A DNA stretch of 64,000 bases. It comes from Haliotis asinina. Its lineage: Eukaryota > Mollusca > Gastropoda > Lepetellida > Haliotidae. The position numbers and the translations under genes are program-made. Positions 22,372 through 32,110 of this stretch are shown here, piece by piece. A model generated the notes under the pieces. The model was not told the DNA's origin. It saw only the letters and a list, made by a program, of their open reading frames with translations, and made no database searches. Location of the stretch: NCBI RefSeq assembly GCF_037392515.1, contig NC_090280.1, forward strand, positions 74,946,504 to 75,010,503, in the 5' to 3' direction. Position 1 is the first letter of the stretch, and each line of letters opens with the position of its first letter.

Positions 22372-22519
22372 GAGGGACGATGTGCCTACGTTGTTATAAT
22401 GATGGCAGCGTTCTTGATCTCCGAGCCGCTGCCAATCGGAGACAGCGCTGCTTCCAGTCTTCATGTTCCCGCTCCTCAATGTAGTGGAGGCTAATGTCAT
22501 ATCCAAGGCTTACATGAAT
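22372..22519 (+). pseudogene. SLC13 exon, first recognisable
   Basis: After acceptor ttccag it reads CAYVVIMMAAFLISEPLPIG, then (one frame over, near 22,440) TALLPVFMFPLLNVVEANV and KAYMN before donor gtgagt. This is the second helix with the 'E.LP...T.LLP' motif of SLC13. Confidence 0.8.
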
Positions 22520-22639
22520 GTGAGTAGAAGCAATTTACACTCTTTCAATGGTGCTTTGATACTAGTGTATCCAGAGTCCTTAAGCAAAAATCGATACAAA
22601 CTAGTCTTGTTTTGTTAACAAACTGTTACAGTGTACAAC

Positions 22640-22735
22640 TTTGCCCGTATATTATTTTTTGTTTGTTTCTTTGTTTGTTTTTTGTTGTTGTTTTTATTTT
22701 TTATTTTTCTATTTTATTTATTTTTGCCATTTGAC
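22640..22735 (+). repeat. T-rich low-complexity tract
   Basis: Runs of ttgttt and ttattt create an open frame of Phe and Leu that imitates a membrane protein. It lies in an SLC13 intron and I do not treat it as coding. Confidence 0.7.
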
Positions 22736-23473
22736 AAGAGATATAACATCAGCAATTATAGTAAAATAACTCTGAAAACATTGTATGAATGCATCGCCGA
22801 AAATCGCCAAACTTACAAAGCTTGCTAGTCAGTCTTACAGACCCCGTAACGAATATATACAAGTCTAGATTTCCACAGTATCAGTAAACGAAGAAAGTCT
22901 CAGGGTTCCATTTCATTATATGTTGTTATATCATGTCATATATCATGAATCATTCTGTTACCGTAAAATATGTTCATTTCAGAGGTTTAATACAGTCACA
23001 TCCTGTTCTGAACAGACTCACGTCAATGTGAAGAAGAAAATTTTAAGTAGAACGAAATACTTTCCTGAAATATCTCATAATGCTCCACCAGTACTACATC
23101 TATTTCAAATAGTGACCAAATGCATAATGACATAATAGCCATTTACAGATGGAGGATTTACATATTACACATTTATGATATACTGACAGATACTATATGT
23201 TTACCAGCTGAAATTCCCCTTGCGTAAAAACTCAATATCGACGCTGTACGGAACATTCGAATAACGACTATGTTCCGACAGCATGTTTATCCAAGTCACA
23301 ATAAGTCTTTATCGCTGCTCGTTGTAGTTTTGGCTTTGTGACTTTGTTAAGGTTTTTGGATGCTGCTCATAGTATCAACCACTGGGTTGATCGCCATCAT
23401 GATCAGCAGAAATAATGCAGCCTAAACCCATTGAAGAAAAATCTTACAACGAAAACACTATTATTTTTAACAG

Positions 23474-23615
23474 GTTAATGCTTGGCTAGATGATAGCAAC
23501 ATGGTTTCTGTCGATGTGGATCAGCAACACTGCAACAACGGCTATGATGATCCAATAGCCAATGCCATTCTCATGCAGCTGAAGGATACGAAAGACAGGT
23601 CTAAAGACGAGGGAG
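23474..23615 (+). pseudogene. SLC13 exon with first SNT motif
   Basis: Reads LMLG, TAG, MIATWFLSMWISNTATTAMMI. After a one-base loss near 23,550 it continues IANAILMQLKDTKDRSKDEG to donor gtacgc. The SNT triplet is intact. Confidence 0.85.
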
Positions 23616-23689
23616 GTACGCTACACCTGTATTAGTCAGCCGACATTCTCCCACAGCTGAAGCCAGCATATGAGAGATTGGTCTAATTA

Positions 23690-23890
23690 CCAGGGATGCT
23701 CGTAGATGCTGTTCTTCAGTCGGAAGGCAGGAACCTATGCTTGTCGTAAGAGGCAGTTGACGGCACTGTGTGGTTCGGCTAGCTGACTTGGTTCGTGTAT
23801 ATATGTTCGTCATATCCCAACATCGATGCTTATTATGTCAATTATTGTGTTGTCTGTCCTAGACTCGAACGTCGGATGGCTTTCTGCATC
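23690..23890 (+). mobile_element. SINE-1, worn
   Basis: Keeps 'atgcttgtcgtaagaggcag', 'ttggctagctgacttggtt'-like and 'tgtgttgtctgtcc' blocks in order. Confidence 0.55.
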
Positions 23891-24255
23891 ACAGCACACA
23901 CAAACATACGATACATATTCTTCGGCAAATTTACTGATCCGAAAAATCTTTTGATGAGCAGTAATCTGAATCACACATTTCCTGAAGTTATCTGACAGAA
24001 AATGTCCTTCTTGACCACTCTTCCTTCTTAAAGTTCACATAGATTCATGTCCCTTTGCATCACTAATTCAACAACGGATTAATATTAACTTGTGTTTCGA
24101 GAGACAACTGTACATGCCAGATAATTAAAGAGGAAAACCCTATCGAATTACCTATCAACGTCTTGTTCTCCAGTTGTCAATAAAGTATTTCTCTTTGTGA
24201 TCTTTGGAATCTTTCAAATTTGTTTTCCATTTGTGAGACATATTTTCCTTTTCAG

Positions 24256-24349
24256 AAATTGAAATGAGTGGAAAAGAATCAAGTAACGACAAAAAGGTTG
24301 AAAAGGAAGAAAAGGAACCACCAGTGGAGAAGTTACAAATCCAACCGTT
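24256..24349 (+). pseudogene. SLC13 linker exon
   Basis: Between ttttcag and gtaagt, one frame gives a charged loop (IEMSGKESSNDKKVEKEEK and onward). Its phases join correctly to the exons before and after. A Lys/Glu-rich cytosolic loop is expected here in the family. This exon itself is undamaged. Confidence 0.7.
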
Positions 24350-24667
24350 GTAAGTTTATTGCCAGAATCTGTTCCACCATATTGCAAGATGATATCCCTG
24401 TCTTGCTAGAGTTCCAGCCCACGTTACAGATGCTGATGGCCCAGTTGTTTCGGTTAAGTACCTAACGTCAGTATGAAAATTATGATCGTGGCTATGAATT
24501 CCTGGTTCATTCTCTCTATGTATTTCATATTTATTTACACCATAGACATATACGTTGGTTTCAGCACATCTGTTTTTCTTTTCCATGCTAATATTCAAGA
24601 AATACAGCCCAAAGCTAATATTTCTAGTCTGCGTCTTGAATAGTAAACATCCGACACTGTTCTTATT

Positions 24668-24877
24668 GAGTCTATTAGTGATTTTTTTCATGTGTCTTCT
24701 AGTGATTTTTTTCATGTGTCTTCTAGTGATTTTTTTCTTGTGTCTTCTAGTGAATTTTTACCTGTATCTTCTAGTGATTGTTTTCTTGTGTCATCTAGTG
24801 ATTTGTTTCTTGTGTCTTCTAGTGATTTTTTTCTCGTATCTTCTAGAGATTTGTTTCTTGTGTCTTCTAGTGATTAA
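24668..24877 (+). repeat. 24-bp minisatellite, about nine units
   Basis: Units of the form 'tcttctagtgattttttt' plus 'catgtg' or variants repeat from 24,668 to 24,877. Since 24 is a multiple of three, one frame spells VSSSDFFL-like octapeptides. It lies in an SLC13 intron and has no start or splice context, so I take it as non-coding. Confidence 0.9.
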
Positions 24878-24889
24878 TACTTAGCACAA

Positions 24890-26140
24890 CAGTTTCTGTC
24901 AGCAACAATACCAGAGAAAATCATTTATGATTACTGACCAAATGAAAAAGGTGACACAAAAATGACATATTGATAAATAAATAAAGGAACATCTGTGATG
25001 ACAAATGCCCAAGAAATATAACTTACTGTTATTCTTTACACGACTCTTCAGAGATAATTCTTGCTGCCTCACCATCACTCACCTGTTTAAGGAGTAAGAA
25101 TTGACCCTGAAATGTCGTATAAAAATACAACGAAGTTCTTGTCCATAAAATATATGACGTATTTAAATCTGCTAGTATCACGTATAGTAAACAGTGGACA
25201 CTTGGGTCTTCTGTTGTTGCGCACTGCTTGGGATATTAACTTTACGTCAACACAAAAAAACGAGATAAAATCAATCTGGATTATTCGCCAGAAGTAATAA
25301 TATTGGTCGTAAAAGACAGCATAAAGGTGAGTAGAGACTAATAAGTAATGAAACACCAGTGTTGACAACATGGGTTCGCGATAAGGGTCAGTAAAACCAT
25401 GCCTTAATGTCATGTCGAACCAGTAGTTTGCCCGAGTTGTAATAAAGTTTTAAATGTTTGTCAGTTGCCTGGCGTCGTCCAGCAGTTCTGTCTTATGGCG
25501 GCCATTTGTAGACGACCATTTAGTTTCATACAAATACTTTGAATCTTGACGAGTGACGGAACAGACAATCTTGAGGCACGATATGGATGTTATTAGAGCT
25601 GAACCCCATCTGTCAATGTTGTCTTTCATCTGGTGAGTTCAAGTCGGTTATTCTTATGTTTGTTGGTAATAATAATCGTTTCATTAATGTTCAAACCGTG
25701 TAATTAATTATGTAGTAAGTATTGTTACGCGTTGATTAGGACCTTGAAACTGAAACGATCCCAGTAATCAGTCCGTAGAAGAACTGGGCTCGAAACCAAC
25801 AAACAGTTAAGAAATGTGTTGTAATTTAGAACTGCATTATAAAATTAACTAAGTTTACAAATCCATACAAATGCATCACGATGAAAGTACAAAATGGAGG
25901 CACTGTAGTCAATAAAATTCTAAGATAGCGTATTATAAGAGCCGTGCTTACATCGACAATATTCACCTCTAAGCCACATTAATGCAACTTCCGTTGGAAA
26001 TAGGCTTCTAATTGGAAATATCTACAAGGAATTACATTAAAAGCGACGTATCATAATGATGTATCTCAATCAACATTTGATTCGTATGAAAAGGACAATG
26101 CGATATTTTACGGAAGTTTCATCTTACAACTCCCCGTTGC
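24890..26140. other. Intron sequence, one block kept in unit B
   Basis: No gene seen. The block 25,465-25,640 matches 43,555-43,715. It includes a possible short exon, ATG at 25,583 then MDVIRAEPHLSML to a donor-like ctg|gtgagt, which is lost in B. I could not connect it to anything. Confidence 0.45.
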
Positions 26141-26142
26141 AG

Positions 26143-26276
26143 TGATGGATCAGACATTGCTGAGGAAGCAGAGTTTACCCGTTTGAAGAAGGCTCTTTCT
26201 CTATGTATTGCATACGTTGCTAAATCCGGAGGCATCGCAAGTCTTACAGGAACTGGAACAAAGGGCAAACAGATGA
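26143..26276 (+). pseudogene. SLC13 exon, TGTG motif
   Basis: Reads FTRLKKALSLCIAYVAKSGG then IASLTGTGTKGKQM, matching the 'CYAASIGGTGTLTGTG' helix of SLC13. The entry phase agrees with the linker exon. The exit, at gtgagt, is out of phase with the next exon by one base. The donor lies at the start of a tandem repeat (26,262-26,450). Confidence 0.8.
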
Positions 26277-26450
26277 GTGAGTGTAGAATGAGTGATATGT
26301 ACCTACAACAGATGAGTGAGTGTAGAATGAGTTATATACCTATAATTCCCAGTAAATCGGCGTGTACGACTATGACTAAGCAAGGCAGAATGAGTGATAT
26401 GTACCTACAACAGATGAGTGAGTGTAGAATGAGTTATATACCTACAATTC
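26262..26450 (+). repeat. Tandem repeat carrying copies of a splice donor
   Basis: Blocks of 'cagatgagtgagtgtagaat' plus 'gagtgatatgtacctacaa' recur, with the longest repeat distance about 120 bp. The first block overlaps the end of the SLC13 exon, so its gtgagt donor is copied three times. Confidence 0.75.
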
Positions 26451-26672
26451 CCAGTCTTAATGAGTAAATGGACGTGTAAGACAGTGATTAAGCAAGGCCA
26501 GTTTTGTATTTGTTTTGGGAAGTTGTTATTGTCCAAGGTCAGAAGAAAGCATGGCGTCAGCTTCTCATTTCCTAAAAACGATCCAGTTTATCGAACCGCT
26601 GATGAGGTTGTATAAACGACAATTTATAACGATAATGGGATCATAATTCATGGCAACAACATGCTGTTCCAG

Positions 26673-26801
26673 ACTATACAACGCCCGTGGTATTGAGTCC
26701 CCCGTCAACTTTGCCTCCTGGATGGCCTACGGATTACCTTTGTCTGTTGTCGTCCTCTTTGTCTGCTGGTGCTGGCTCAACATTCTGTACCTCAGATGCA
26801 A
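26673..26801 (+). pseudogene. SLC13 exon, NFASWM helix
   Basis: Reads YNARGIESPVNFASWMAYG then LPLSVVVLFVCWCWLNILYL to a gtaag donor, a good match to the family's 'NF.SWM.FA.P' helix. Open in this unit. Confidence 0.85.
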
Positions 26802-26989
26802 GTAAGAATATTTGGCCATTACTGATTATTTACGAAGCACTCTACAATCTTCTATCTACATGACGACCGTCCGGAAATAATCGAGTTTGAGCAACACATG
26901 TCAGTGATTGACATCATGAGCATCGTTCTATGCACTTGGGATAGGATTACATGCATCAAGACAGGCCCCTAATGACATCATGTGGTGCT

Positions 26990-27140
26990 GAAGACAAATT
27001 TTGGACCAGCCTTAACGGACTTGTCATGCATCCAAATTGCGTAGATCGATGCTCATGATGTTGATCACAGGATTGGTTGGTAAAGGCTCAGTTATGTACA
27101 TACTGCTGGAATATTGTTGAGTGCAGCGTTACACACCAAA
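26990..27140 (+). mobile_element. SINE-1, partial
   Basis: 'gcgtagatcgatgctcatga' and 'ctgctggaatattgttgagt' blocks with 'gcagcgttacac' end. Confidence 0.65.
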
Positions 27141-27442
27141 TCAACTATCCGACCGATCAAGTATTTTATTACATCACCATTCTCCCAGCACTAAATGTAC
27201 CTTAAACACTACTATACATTATAGCATTTACTTTATTTTTCATCATTTTGGGTCATTAAATGACTATGATATATACGGAACGTGACAGTTAAAAACAGAA
27301 ACATTGTTTAACTGATAGTCTTTCATGCCATCGAAGAGGTGTCCTAGTTTGACACAAAGTAGGAGAGATTTCGTCACTTGGAAATGCCCTGCACTTCCTC
27401 TCAGAATGGAATAATGTCTACCTGTTTACTTTCATATTGCAG

Positions 27443-27544
27443 GGGTCTCTGCACTTGCTTGAGCGATGATCCTTTGAGAAAGATCCAGGCCCAGAAAGTG
27501 AGAAATGCTATCGTGACAGATTACAAGAAACTTGGTGCCATCAC
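27443..27544 (+). pseudogene. SLC13 exon, cytosolic loop
   Basis: Between attgcag and gtgagc it reads LSDDPLRKIQAQKVRNAIV then TDYKKLGAIT, matching the loop ending 'EY.KLGP' in SLC13. It joins in phase on both sides. Open in unit A; the unit B copy has one extra base. Confidence 0.85.
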
Positions 27545-28018
27545 GTGAGCTTTCATTTTTTATTACTCTCGGGTTCTGTTTCTTCCTGCAGGAAGTGTAC
27601 AGTTATAGCAATTGCTCCAACACAATGTATTCGCATATGTGTACTGCAACCTATTGTAATGACACATTACTCACGGGATTATATGTGTTTTGTGTTATGT
27701 GTTACACAATCATTTTATAGTGGGTTTGAGAAAAAGATAATAAAATGACATCGGAATCAGCAAAGAAACTACCATACTTATGAAACGTATGGGTCTGGTG
27801 CAGATGTTTGCCTATAAAGTCGTCAACTAGTCCAGAGCGTGCTATCAGCATGCTTACCTTGCCTTGAGTTCAAGGCCGTTCGAAAAAAAAGGATTCTGCT
27901 TTCTGGTATTCCTTGTACATATCAGGTATTTCAGAAGATTTCTCACTGGTAAAATATTTCAATATACTGCATATTTTCCTGCAAATGTTTACTGCATTGT
28001 AATGTGCTTTGTCATCAG

Positions 28019-28123
28019 ATACGCCCAAGCCAATGTCATGGTCGTATTTGTTCTAAAGGTTATTTTCTGGGTCTCGCGAGATCTCGGAGGAGTTGGTGGC
28101 TGGGGAGATCTCTTTGACCATAA
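28019..28123 (+). pseudogene. SLC13 exon, WxxRDxG helix
   Basis: Reads YAQANVMVVFVLKVIFWVSR then DLGGVGGWGDLF to donor gtaagt, matching 'LLWFSRDPGFVPGWG'. Open in unit A. The next family segment (the DATVALL helix) is not found before 28,598. Confidence 0.85.
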
Positions 28124-28597
28124 GTAAGTTGTAACTTGAAGTTGAAAACTGTAAGTTTGGTAATGAAACACTGAACCTTGTCCATTACACTTTGTATCTT
28201 TGTAAAACAATCTGTGTATGTTTGAAATTGTAAATGATAGGCACTTACGGACACCTACTTTAGGTAGATGTGGGCTATAACTTTCAAAACCTTCTTGGAG
28301 TCGAACAGTTTTTGGAGATGGAATGGGATTTTATCCGTAAAAAATACAGAAAATGCTTAAAGTGCTTACGTACTAATAATTTAAGAGGGGGTCCACCATG
28401 AAATAAATAACAGTTTTTGCAAGAAGTTTGTTTTAACAAAAATGATTGTTTAGGTTTGATTTTAATGAAACAGTTGGTTTTACACCTTTTTCTGAAAGTG
28501 CCTGTAGCCTCTGTACTAAACGCCAGCACATGACCACCAGGAAGTAAAATGGTCATATTGGTGATATGGTGATACTTCAACTGTACCTTTTCTACCG

Positions 28598-28740
28598 CGC
28601 ATGAAATGACTGAAGAAGAGAAGGCAAAAGCCAAGGCTCCAATCACACGGTTACTCACGTGGAAGGTCCTCCACGAGAAGATGCCATGGGCACTCTTTCT
28701 CTTGCTAGGAGGCGGGTATGCTCTTGCTAAGAGCTGTGAG
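28598..28740 (+). pseudogene. SLC13 exon with lost acceptor and repeated donor
   Basis: Reads MTEEEKAKAKAPITRLLTWK then VLHEKMPWALFLLLGGGYAL and AKSCE, the 'LLTWK..QEKMPW.I.LLLGGGFALA' signature of SLC13. The acceptor is ctacCG where unit B keeps ctacAG at 45,970-45,975. The end of the exon and its donor gtagga are the first unit of a 73-bp tandem array. Confidence 0.85.
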
Positions 28741-29010
28741 GTAGGATCTTTATTGTCAAAGATGCATGTTTGTTTGCTTGGCCACATATAATGCTCTTGC
28801 TAAGGGCTGTGGGGTAGGATCTTTATTGTCAAAGATGCATGTTTGTTTGCTTGACCACATATAATGCTCTTGCTAAGGGCTGTGAGGTAGGATCGTTATT
28901 GTCAAAGATGCATGTTTGTTTGCTTGGACACATATAATGCTCTCTCTAAGGGCTGTGAGGTAGGATCGTAATCGTCAAAGATACATGTGTGTTTGCTTGT
29001 ACCTATAAAA
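28719..29010 (+). repeat. 73-bp tandem array duplicating an exon end and splice donor
   Basis: Four units, each with 'gctcttgctaagggctgtga', the donor gtaggatc and about 50 bp of intron. Donors fall at 28,741, 28,814, 28,887 and 28,960, exactly 73 bp apart. The unit B array has six. Confidence 0.9.
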
Positions 29011-29029
29011 TGTTCTTGTGAAGCCTGGA

Positions 29030-29165
29030 TGTTAAAGCGTTGCTCGTTACGGTAAAGGCGGGTTCGATTCCTCACTCCTCACATGGGCACAAAGTGTGTG
29101 TCATTTCTGGTGTACCCTGCTACGTTTTTTCAGAATGTAAAGCATAAAGCGGCGTAAAACCATAC
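29030..29165 (+). mobile_element. SINE-2 (tRNA-derived)
   Basis: 'agcctggatgttaaagcgtt' head, 'ggcgggttcgattcctcac' B box and 'aaagcggcgtaaaaccatac' end. Directly follows the 73-bp array; partner at 46,535-46,640. Confidence 0.75.
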
Positions 29166-29223
29166 TCGCTCTGGATACTACATAAACAGAAAAGTAACTA
29201 GTTCTACTTTGTGTTAATTACAG

Positions 29224-29384
29224 GAGTTGGGCCCGTCTTACTGGATAGGTACTCAGCTGCAGGTGATGAAGGGCCTGAATCCGTGGCTGCCGCTTCTGAT
29301 TATCTATCACCTGTGTGCTGCACAACAGAGGTCACCAGCAACACAGCAACAACAACACTTGTCATGCCGATCCTCTCCAACCTG
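29224..29384 (+). pseudogene. SLC13 exon with second SNT motif
   Basis: Reads ELGPSYWIGTQLQVMKGLN then PWLPLLIIYHLCAA. After loss of one base near 29,313 it continues TEVTSNTATTTLVMPILSNL to donor gtacgc. The unit B copy (gctgcagcaacag) is in frame at this spot, showing what A lost. Confidence 0.88.
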
Positions 29385-30005
29385 GTACGCTACATGTGTG
29401 TGTTTGTGTTTTCGTCAGTGGCGTAGTGTGTAATATAAATGACGTCATAGCCCATAATCGGTTCATCAGGAATTAGGAAAGGTGACTACAACACGTGTCC
29501 ATGTAATCATTATACAAATTCAATAAAATGACTTAAAACAATTTCATTTCACTGATTCACGATTCAAAGAACTTTAGGAAGCTTTCCATTTTGTGACGTT
29601 TATTTGATACTATTCCAGATATTCATGTTCAAACTTAGCATTTGTACGAATTTCATTTTATTTTAGTCTGTAAATGTTTTCCAAATGTAACATGTTTGTA
29701 TTTACTGCATAAGTTCTATTCAAATCCAACTATTCATAAATGTAATAGTCTAATGTGAATTGTCAATCCAGATATTGTAAAGAAACCTAGCTATGTATGT
29801 ACACCATGGAAGGAAAGTTCGAGATTCACCCGTCTGCCAATAACGTCAGATTTCCCTTTGTACATTTTGTAAATCAATTTACTGTCTGTTGAACTTTATA
29901 TGCACACATGTACCACTCTGTACTTAAATGTAGCCTGGGCCTATGACCTCCACTACAAAGAAATATAGAAAGACTGATTGTATACGAATAATGACAAGCA
30001 ATGTC
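29385..30005. other. Intron, nothing recognised
   Basis: The first 200 bases match the end of unit B (46,807-47,000). The rest is unique to unit A. Confidence 0.55.
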
Positions 30006-30007
30006 AT

Positions 30008-30125
30008 TGTATACGAGGGACGATAGGGTAGTCTAGTGGTCAGTGGTTCGATTCCCCACTAGGGTGCAATGTGTGAAGACCATGTCTGGGGTCAGCCGCA
30101 ATGATGTTGCAGCGGTTACAGAATC
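30008..30125 (+). mobile_element. SINE-2, worn
   Basis: 'gggtagtctagtggtcagtg' followed by 'ggttcgattccccactaggg' and 'caatgtgtgaagaccatgtc'. Confidence 0.7.
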
Positions 30126-30166
30126 AACTCATTCACCATTTATACGAATGACGTTTTATATGCATC

Positions 30167-30183
30167 CTTAAGTATTCACAGAT
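30167..30183 (+). repeat. Left target-site duplication of SINE-1
   Basis: cttaagtattcacagat, 17 bp, exact copy at 30,408-30,424. Confidence 0.92.
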
Positions 30184-30407
30184 CCATGAAGGTCAAAGGT
30201 AGAAAAGGCAAACCCTTGCCATAAGAGGCGACTAAAAGGATCGGGTGGTCAGGCTCGCTGAGTTGGTTGGCATATGTCATCGGTTCCCATTTGGCCCGAT
30301 CGATGCTCATGCTGTTGATCACTGGATTGACTTGATTATTTACAGACTGCTGCCATATAGTTGGAATATTACTGAGTGCGGCGTAAAACTAAACTTACTC
30401 ACACTCA
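30184..30407 (+). mobile_element. SINE-1 with exact 17-bp target-site duplications
   Basis: 224 bp from 'ccatgaaggtc' to 'ctcacactca'. The clean duplications define the true ends of this family. It sits in an SLC13 intron, 60 bp before the next exon, so the duplicated sequence lies between SINE and acceptor. Confidence 0.92.
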
Positions 30408-30424
30408 CTTAAGTATTCACAGAT
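30408..30424 (+). repeat. Right target-site duplication of SINE-1
   Basis: Exact partner of 30,167-30,183. Confidence 0.92.
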
Positions 30425-30467
30425 GATGTTTTCCTGGACTAAACGAACCCTGCTCTCCATTCTACAG

Positions 30468-30605
30468 GCTATTGGAACTGGAGTGAACCCGTTGTTCTAC
30501 ATGTTCCCGGCAGCCCTCTCTGTTTCATTTGCATACATGTTGCCCGCTGCCACGCCCCCAAATGCCATCGTCTTTGGCTACGGCCACATCAAAGTGTCCG
30601 ACAGG
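30468..30605 (+). pseudogene. SLC13 exon, PPNAIVF motif
   Basis: Reads [20 protein letters not shown] then [20 protein letters not shown] and IKVSDR between ctacag and gtaaga. This is the family's most conserved C-terminal block. It is in phase with both neighbours and undamaged. Not present in unit B. Confidence 0.9.
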
Positions 30606-30814
30606 GTAAGACACTTATATTGTCAACAGAGGCTGCGTAGGACCAGGTCTTTCAAAGTGTATATATTTCTATCCTAATAATAGTAAGGGACAATGTCTAC
30701 CATTGGGTTACATTTAGCGTCCGAACAACACATGTAACTCCAGCTTTGGTCCACGCTTGTAGCAAAAGCAAACGTCCCCATTGCCCATACTATGGTGAGC
30801 AGCCGTTGGCGATC

Positions 30815-31005
30815 TATGGCCTGTTTCATACTGTAAAACAGATCTTGACTGCTATGCTAGTTTTATCATGATATGTAATAATCTAGTCATTTCAAAGTCC
30901 TTTGACGTCAGAATAATATCACAACATTAATTAATCATGTATGCTAAACTCCTGTAGTTGTCGCAGAAATTCTGTCGATGTGACTTAATTTTAACTCACT
31001 CACAC
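30815..31005 (+). mobile_element. LINE 3' tail, 5'-truncated
   Basis: 'gatctatggcctgttt' to 'gtcgatgtgac' and a short ACTC end, as in the tail at 6,400-6,643. It ends 14 bases before the last SLC13 exon's acceptor, ttactttcag. Confidence 0.65.
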
Positions 31006-31019
31006 ATTATTACTTTCAG

Positions 31020-31163
31020 GCGACAGCTGGAATCATGATGAACATTTTGGCCGTACCTCTGTTGCTTATGGCAACTGCCACATGGGGAAACGCCATTTTC
31101 CATTTTGATGTTGTCCCACAGCCCTTTAGACACAACGAAACCCTTCCGGTGAACATCACTTAA
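31020..31163 (+). pseudogene. SLC13 last exon
   Basis: Reads ATAGIMMNILAVPLLLMATA then TWGNAIFHFDVVPQPFRHN, ending at TAA 31,161-31,163. It matches 'GVIMNI......NTWG.AIFDLD..P', the normal C terminus. Undamaged; no clear polyadenylation signal follows. Confidence 0.88.
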
Positions 31164-31529
31164 TCTTAGGCTAATGCTGCAGCTGCCCGTGATCCTTTGA
31201 TACACCCTAGCGTCATCACTTCAGAGTTTATGGAAATTACTTATCTCTGTAAAACCTGTTTGAGGTCATACTTGTATCATTTCTACCTGGATCACATCTA
31301 CGATTTTCTGTCTGATTTTCACGCATCCCGGATGACCACGCCTTGCGACGTTTGTGTTCACATTGTCTACGTGCATCGTGCGATTTCGTTGGGTACAGGC
31401 CGAGGGAAACATGCATGAAGGCTGCACAGGAATCGCATGGACATTGTATGGAGATCTTACGGAGGGCGGTGATCCTGCATTAACGGAGCGGATATCACAC
31501 AGTCTCTGACTATTCCATCAAAGGTTTAA

Positions 31530-31830
31530 CGCCGCAGTCTTATGGCCACGGTCTGTAAATAATCGAGTCTGGACCAGACAATCCAGTGATCAACATGTAG
31601 GAATAACGTGTCTGGGACAATCTGCCTCTCAAAACTTTCATTACTTATCCATGTCAGGTTCCTTGTCAGCAGAGATGGCCCTCTGCAACCAATGCTTGTC
31701 GTAAGGGGCGACAGACGGAAGCAGGTGGTCAAGCACGCTGACTTGGTTGACACATATCATGGTGTCCTAAATGTGCTGATGGGTGGTCACCATTTCAACC
31801 ACTGGTTTCTCTGGTTTAGACTCGATCTAT
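31530..31830. mobile_element. Two SINE-1 pieces in opposite orientation
   Basis: 31,530-31,595 is a minus-strand 3' piece ('ctggaccagacaatccagtg'). 31,665-31,830 is a plus-strand piece ('atgcttgtcgtaaggggcga'). They sit at the A/B junction. Confidence 0.6.
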
Positions 31831-31909
31831 TAGTAGGAATCTGTTCAAAGTGTATAATTCACCGTTTCGAAACTATTATTCATATTGTTAATCTTCTTTG
31901 TTATATCAC

Positions 31910-32110
31910 GCCACGTTATATGGTGAATGTTTAGCAATGACATTTGAATTTTTGGCCCGCAGGATGCAATCCGGACACTTCCTGTCACATGTGACCTGAA
32001 TTTGTCAATAGCTTGTTCAGTTTTTCTTTTCCTTGGTTTGACAGAAAGAAACAACGGGCGACTCGCCAAACTGTTACTGACTTTGCAATGTATGGAGATA
32101 TTCATTTCGT
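31910..32110 (+). repeat. Repeat R, copy 3
   Basis: First of two R copies in tandem at the head of unit B. Minus-strand reading shows EQAIDKFRSHVTGSVRI. Confidence 0.7.

Larger units (their letters stand above)
22372..31163 (+). pseudogene. SLC13-type sodium-coupled carboxylate/sulfate transporter gene, unit A, damaged
   Basis: Eleven exons spread over 8.8 kb match the SLC13 family (plasma-membrane Na+ symporters for citrate, succinate and other dicarboxylates, or sulfate). Both signature SNT motifs, which bind sodium and the substrate carboxylate, can be read: WISNTATTAMM in the second exon and TSNTATTTLVMPIL in the ninth. So can the [11 protein letters not shown] and GIMMNILAV segments near the C terminus. 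Most exon junctions agree in phase. Damage: frameshifts in the exons at 22,372, 23,474 and 29,224, a TAG in the exon at 23,474, an acceptor AG changed to CG at 28,596, and no exons seen for the extreme N terminus, the segment after the first exon found, or the hydrophobic segment between 28,123 and 28,598. No product is likely unless the indels are sequence errors. It lies downstream of SABATH in the same direction. Confidence 0.82.
7030..31845 (+). repeat. Unit A of a head-to-tail segmental triplication
   Basis: Unit A is the longest and best preserved copy. Clear collinear blocks with unit B are about 7.03-9.56, 9.58-14.31, 14.94-18.47, 19.84-20.83, 25.46-25.64 and 26.48-29.58 kb. The part 29.59-31.84 kb, with the last two transporter exons, has no partner in B or C. 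Gene order is repeat R, gypsy fossil, SABATH, LINE/Tc1/inverted SABATH debris, SLC13. Confidence 0.85.

Noticed and set aside
22631-22828. Frame rich in Phe and Leu resembling a membrane protein
   Set aside because: It arises from a T-rich tract within an intron.
25583-25634. Possible short first exon (MDVIRAEPHLSML) with gtgagt donor
   Set aside because: Its donor is lost in unit B, it lies in the middle of the transporter gene, and no downstream partner exon could be named.
28284-28787. Minus-strand open frame of 167 codons in the SLC13 region
   Set aside because: It is the reverse of a transporter exon plus intron, has no motif, and the matching unit B frame is not conserved.
28719-29010. 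CRISPR-like regular repeats
   Set aside because: The unit is continuous with no unique spacers and begins inside a eukaryotic exon.
29030-29165. Possible functional tRNA gene
   Set aside because: A and B boxes are visible, but no acceptor stem or complete cloverleaf forms, and it continues into a SINE body.
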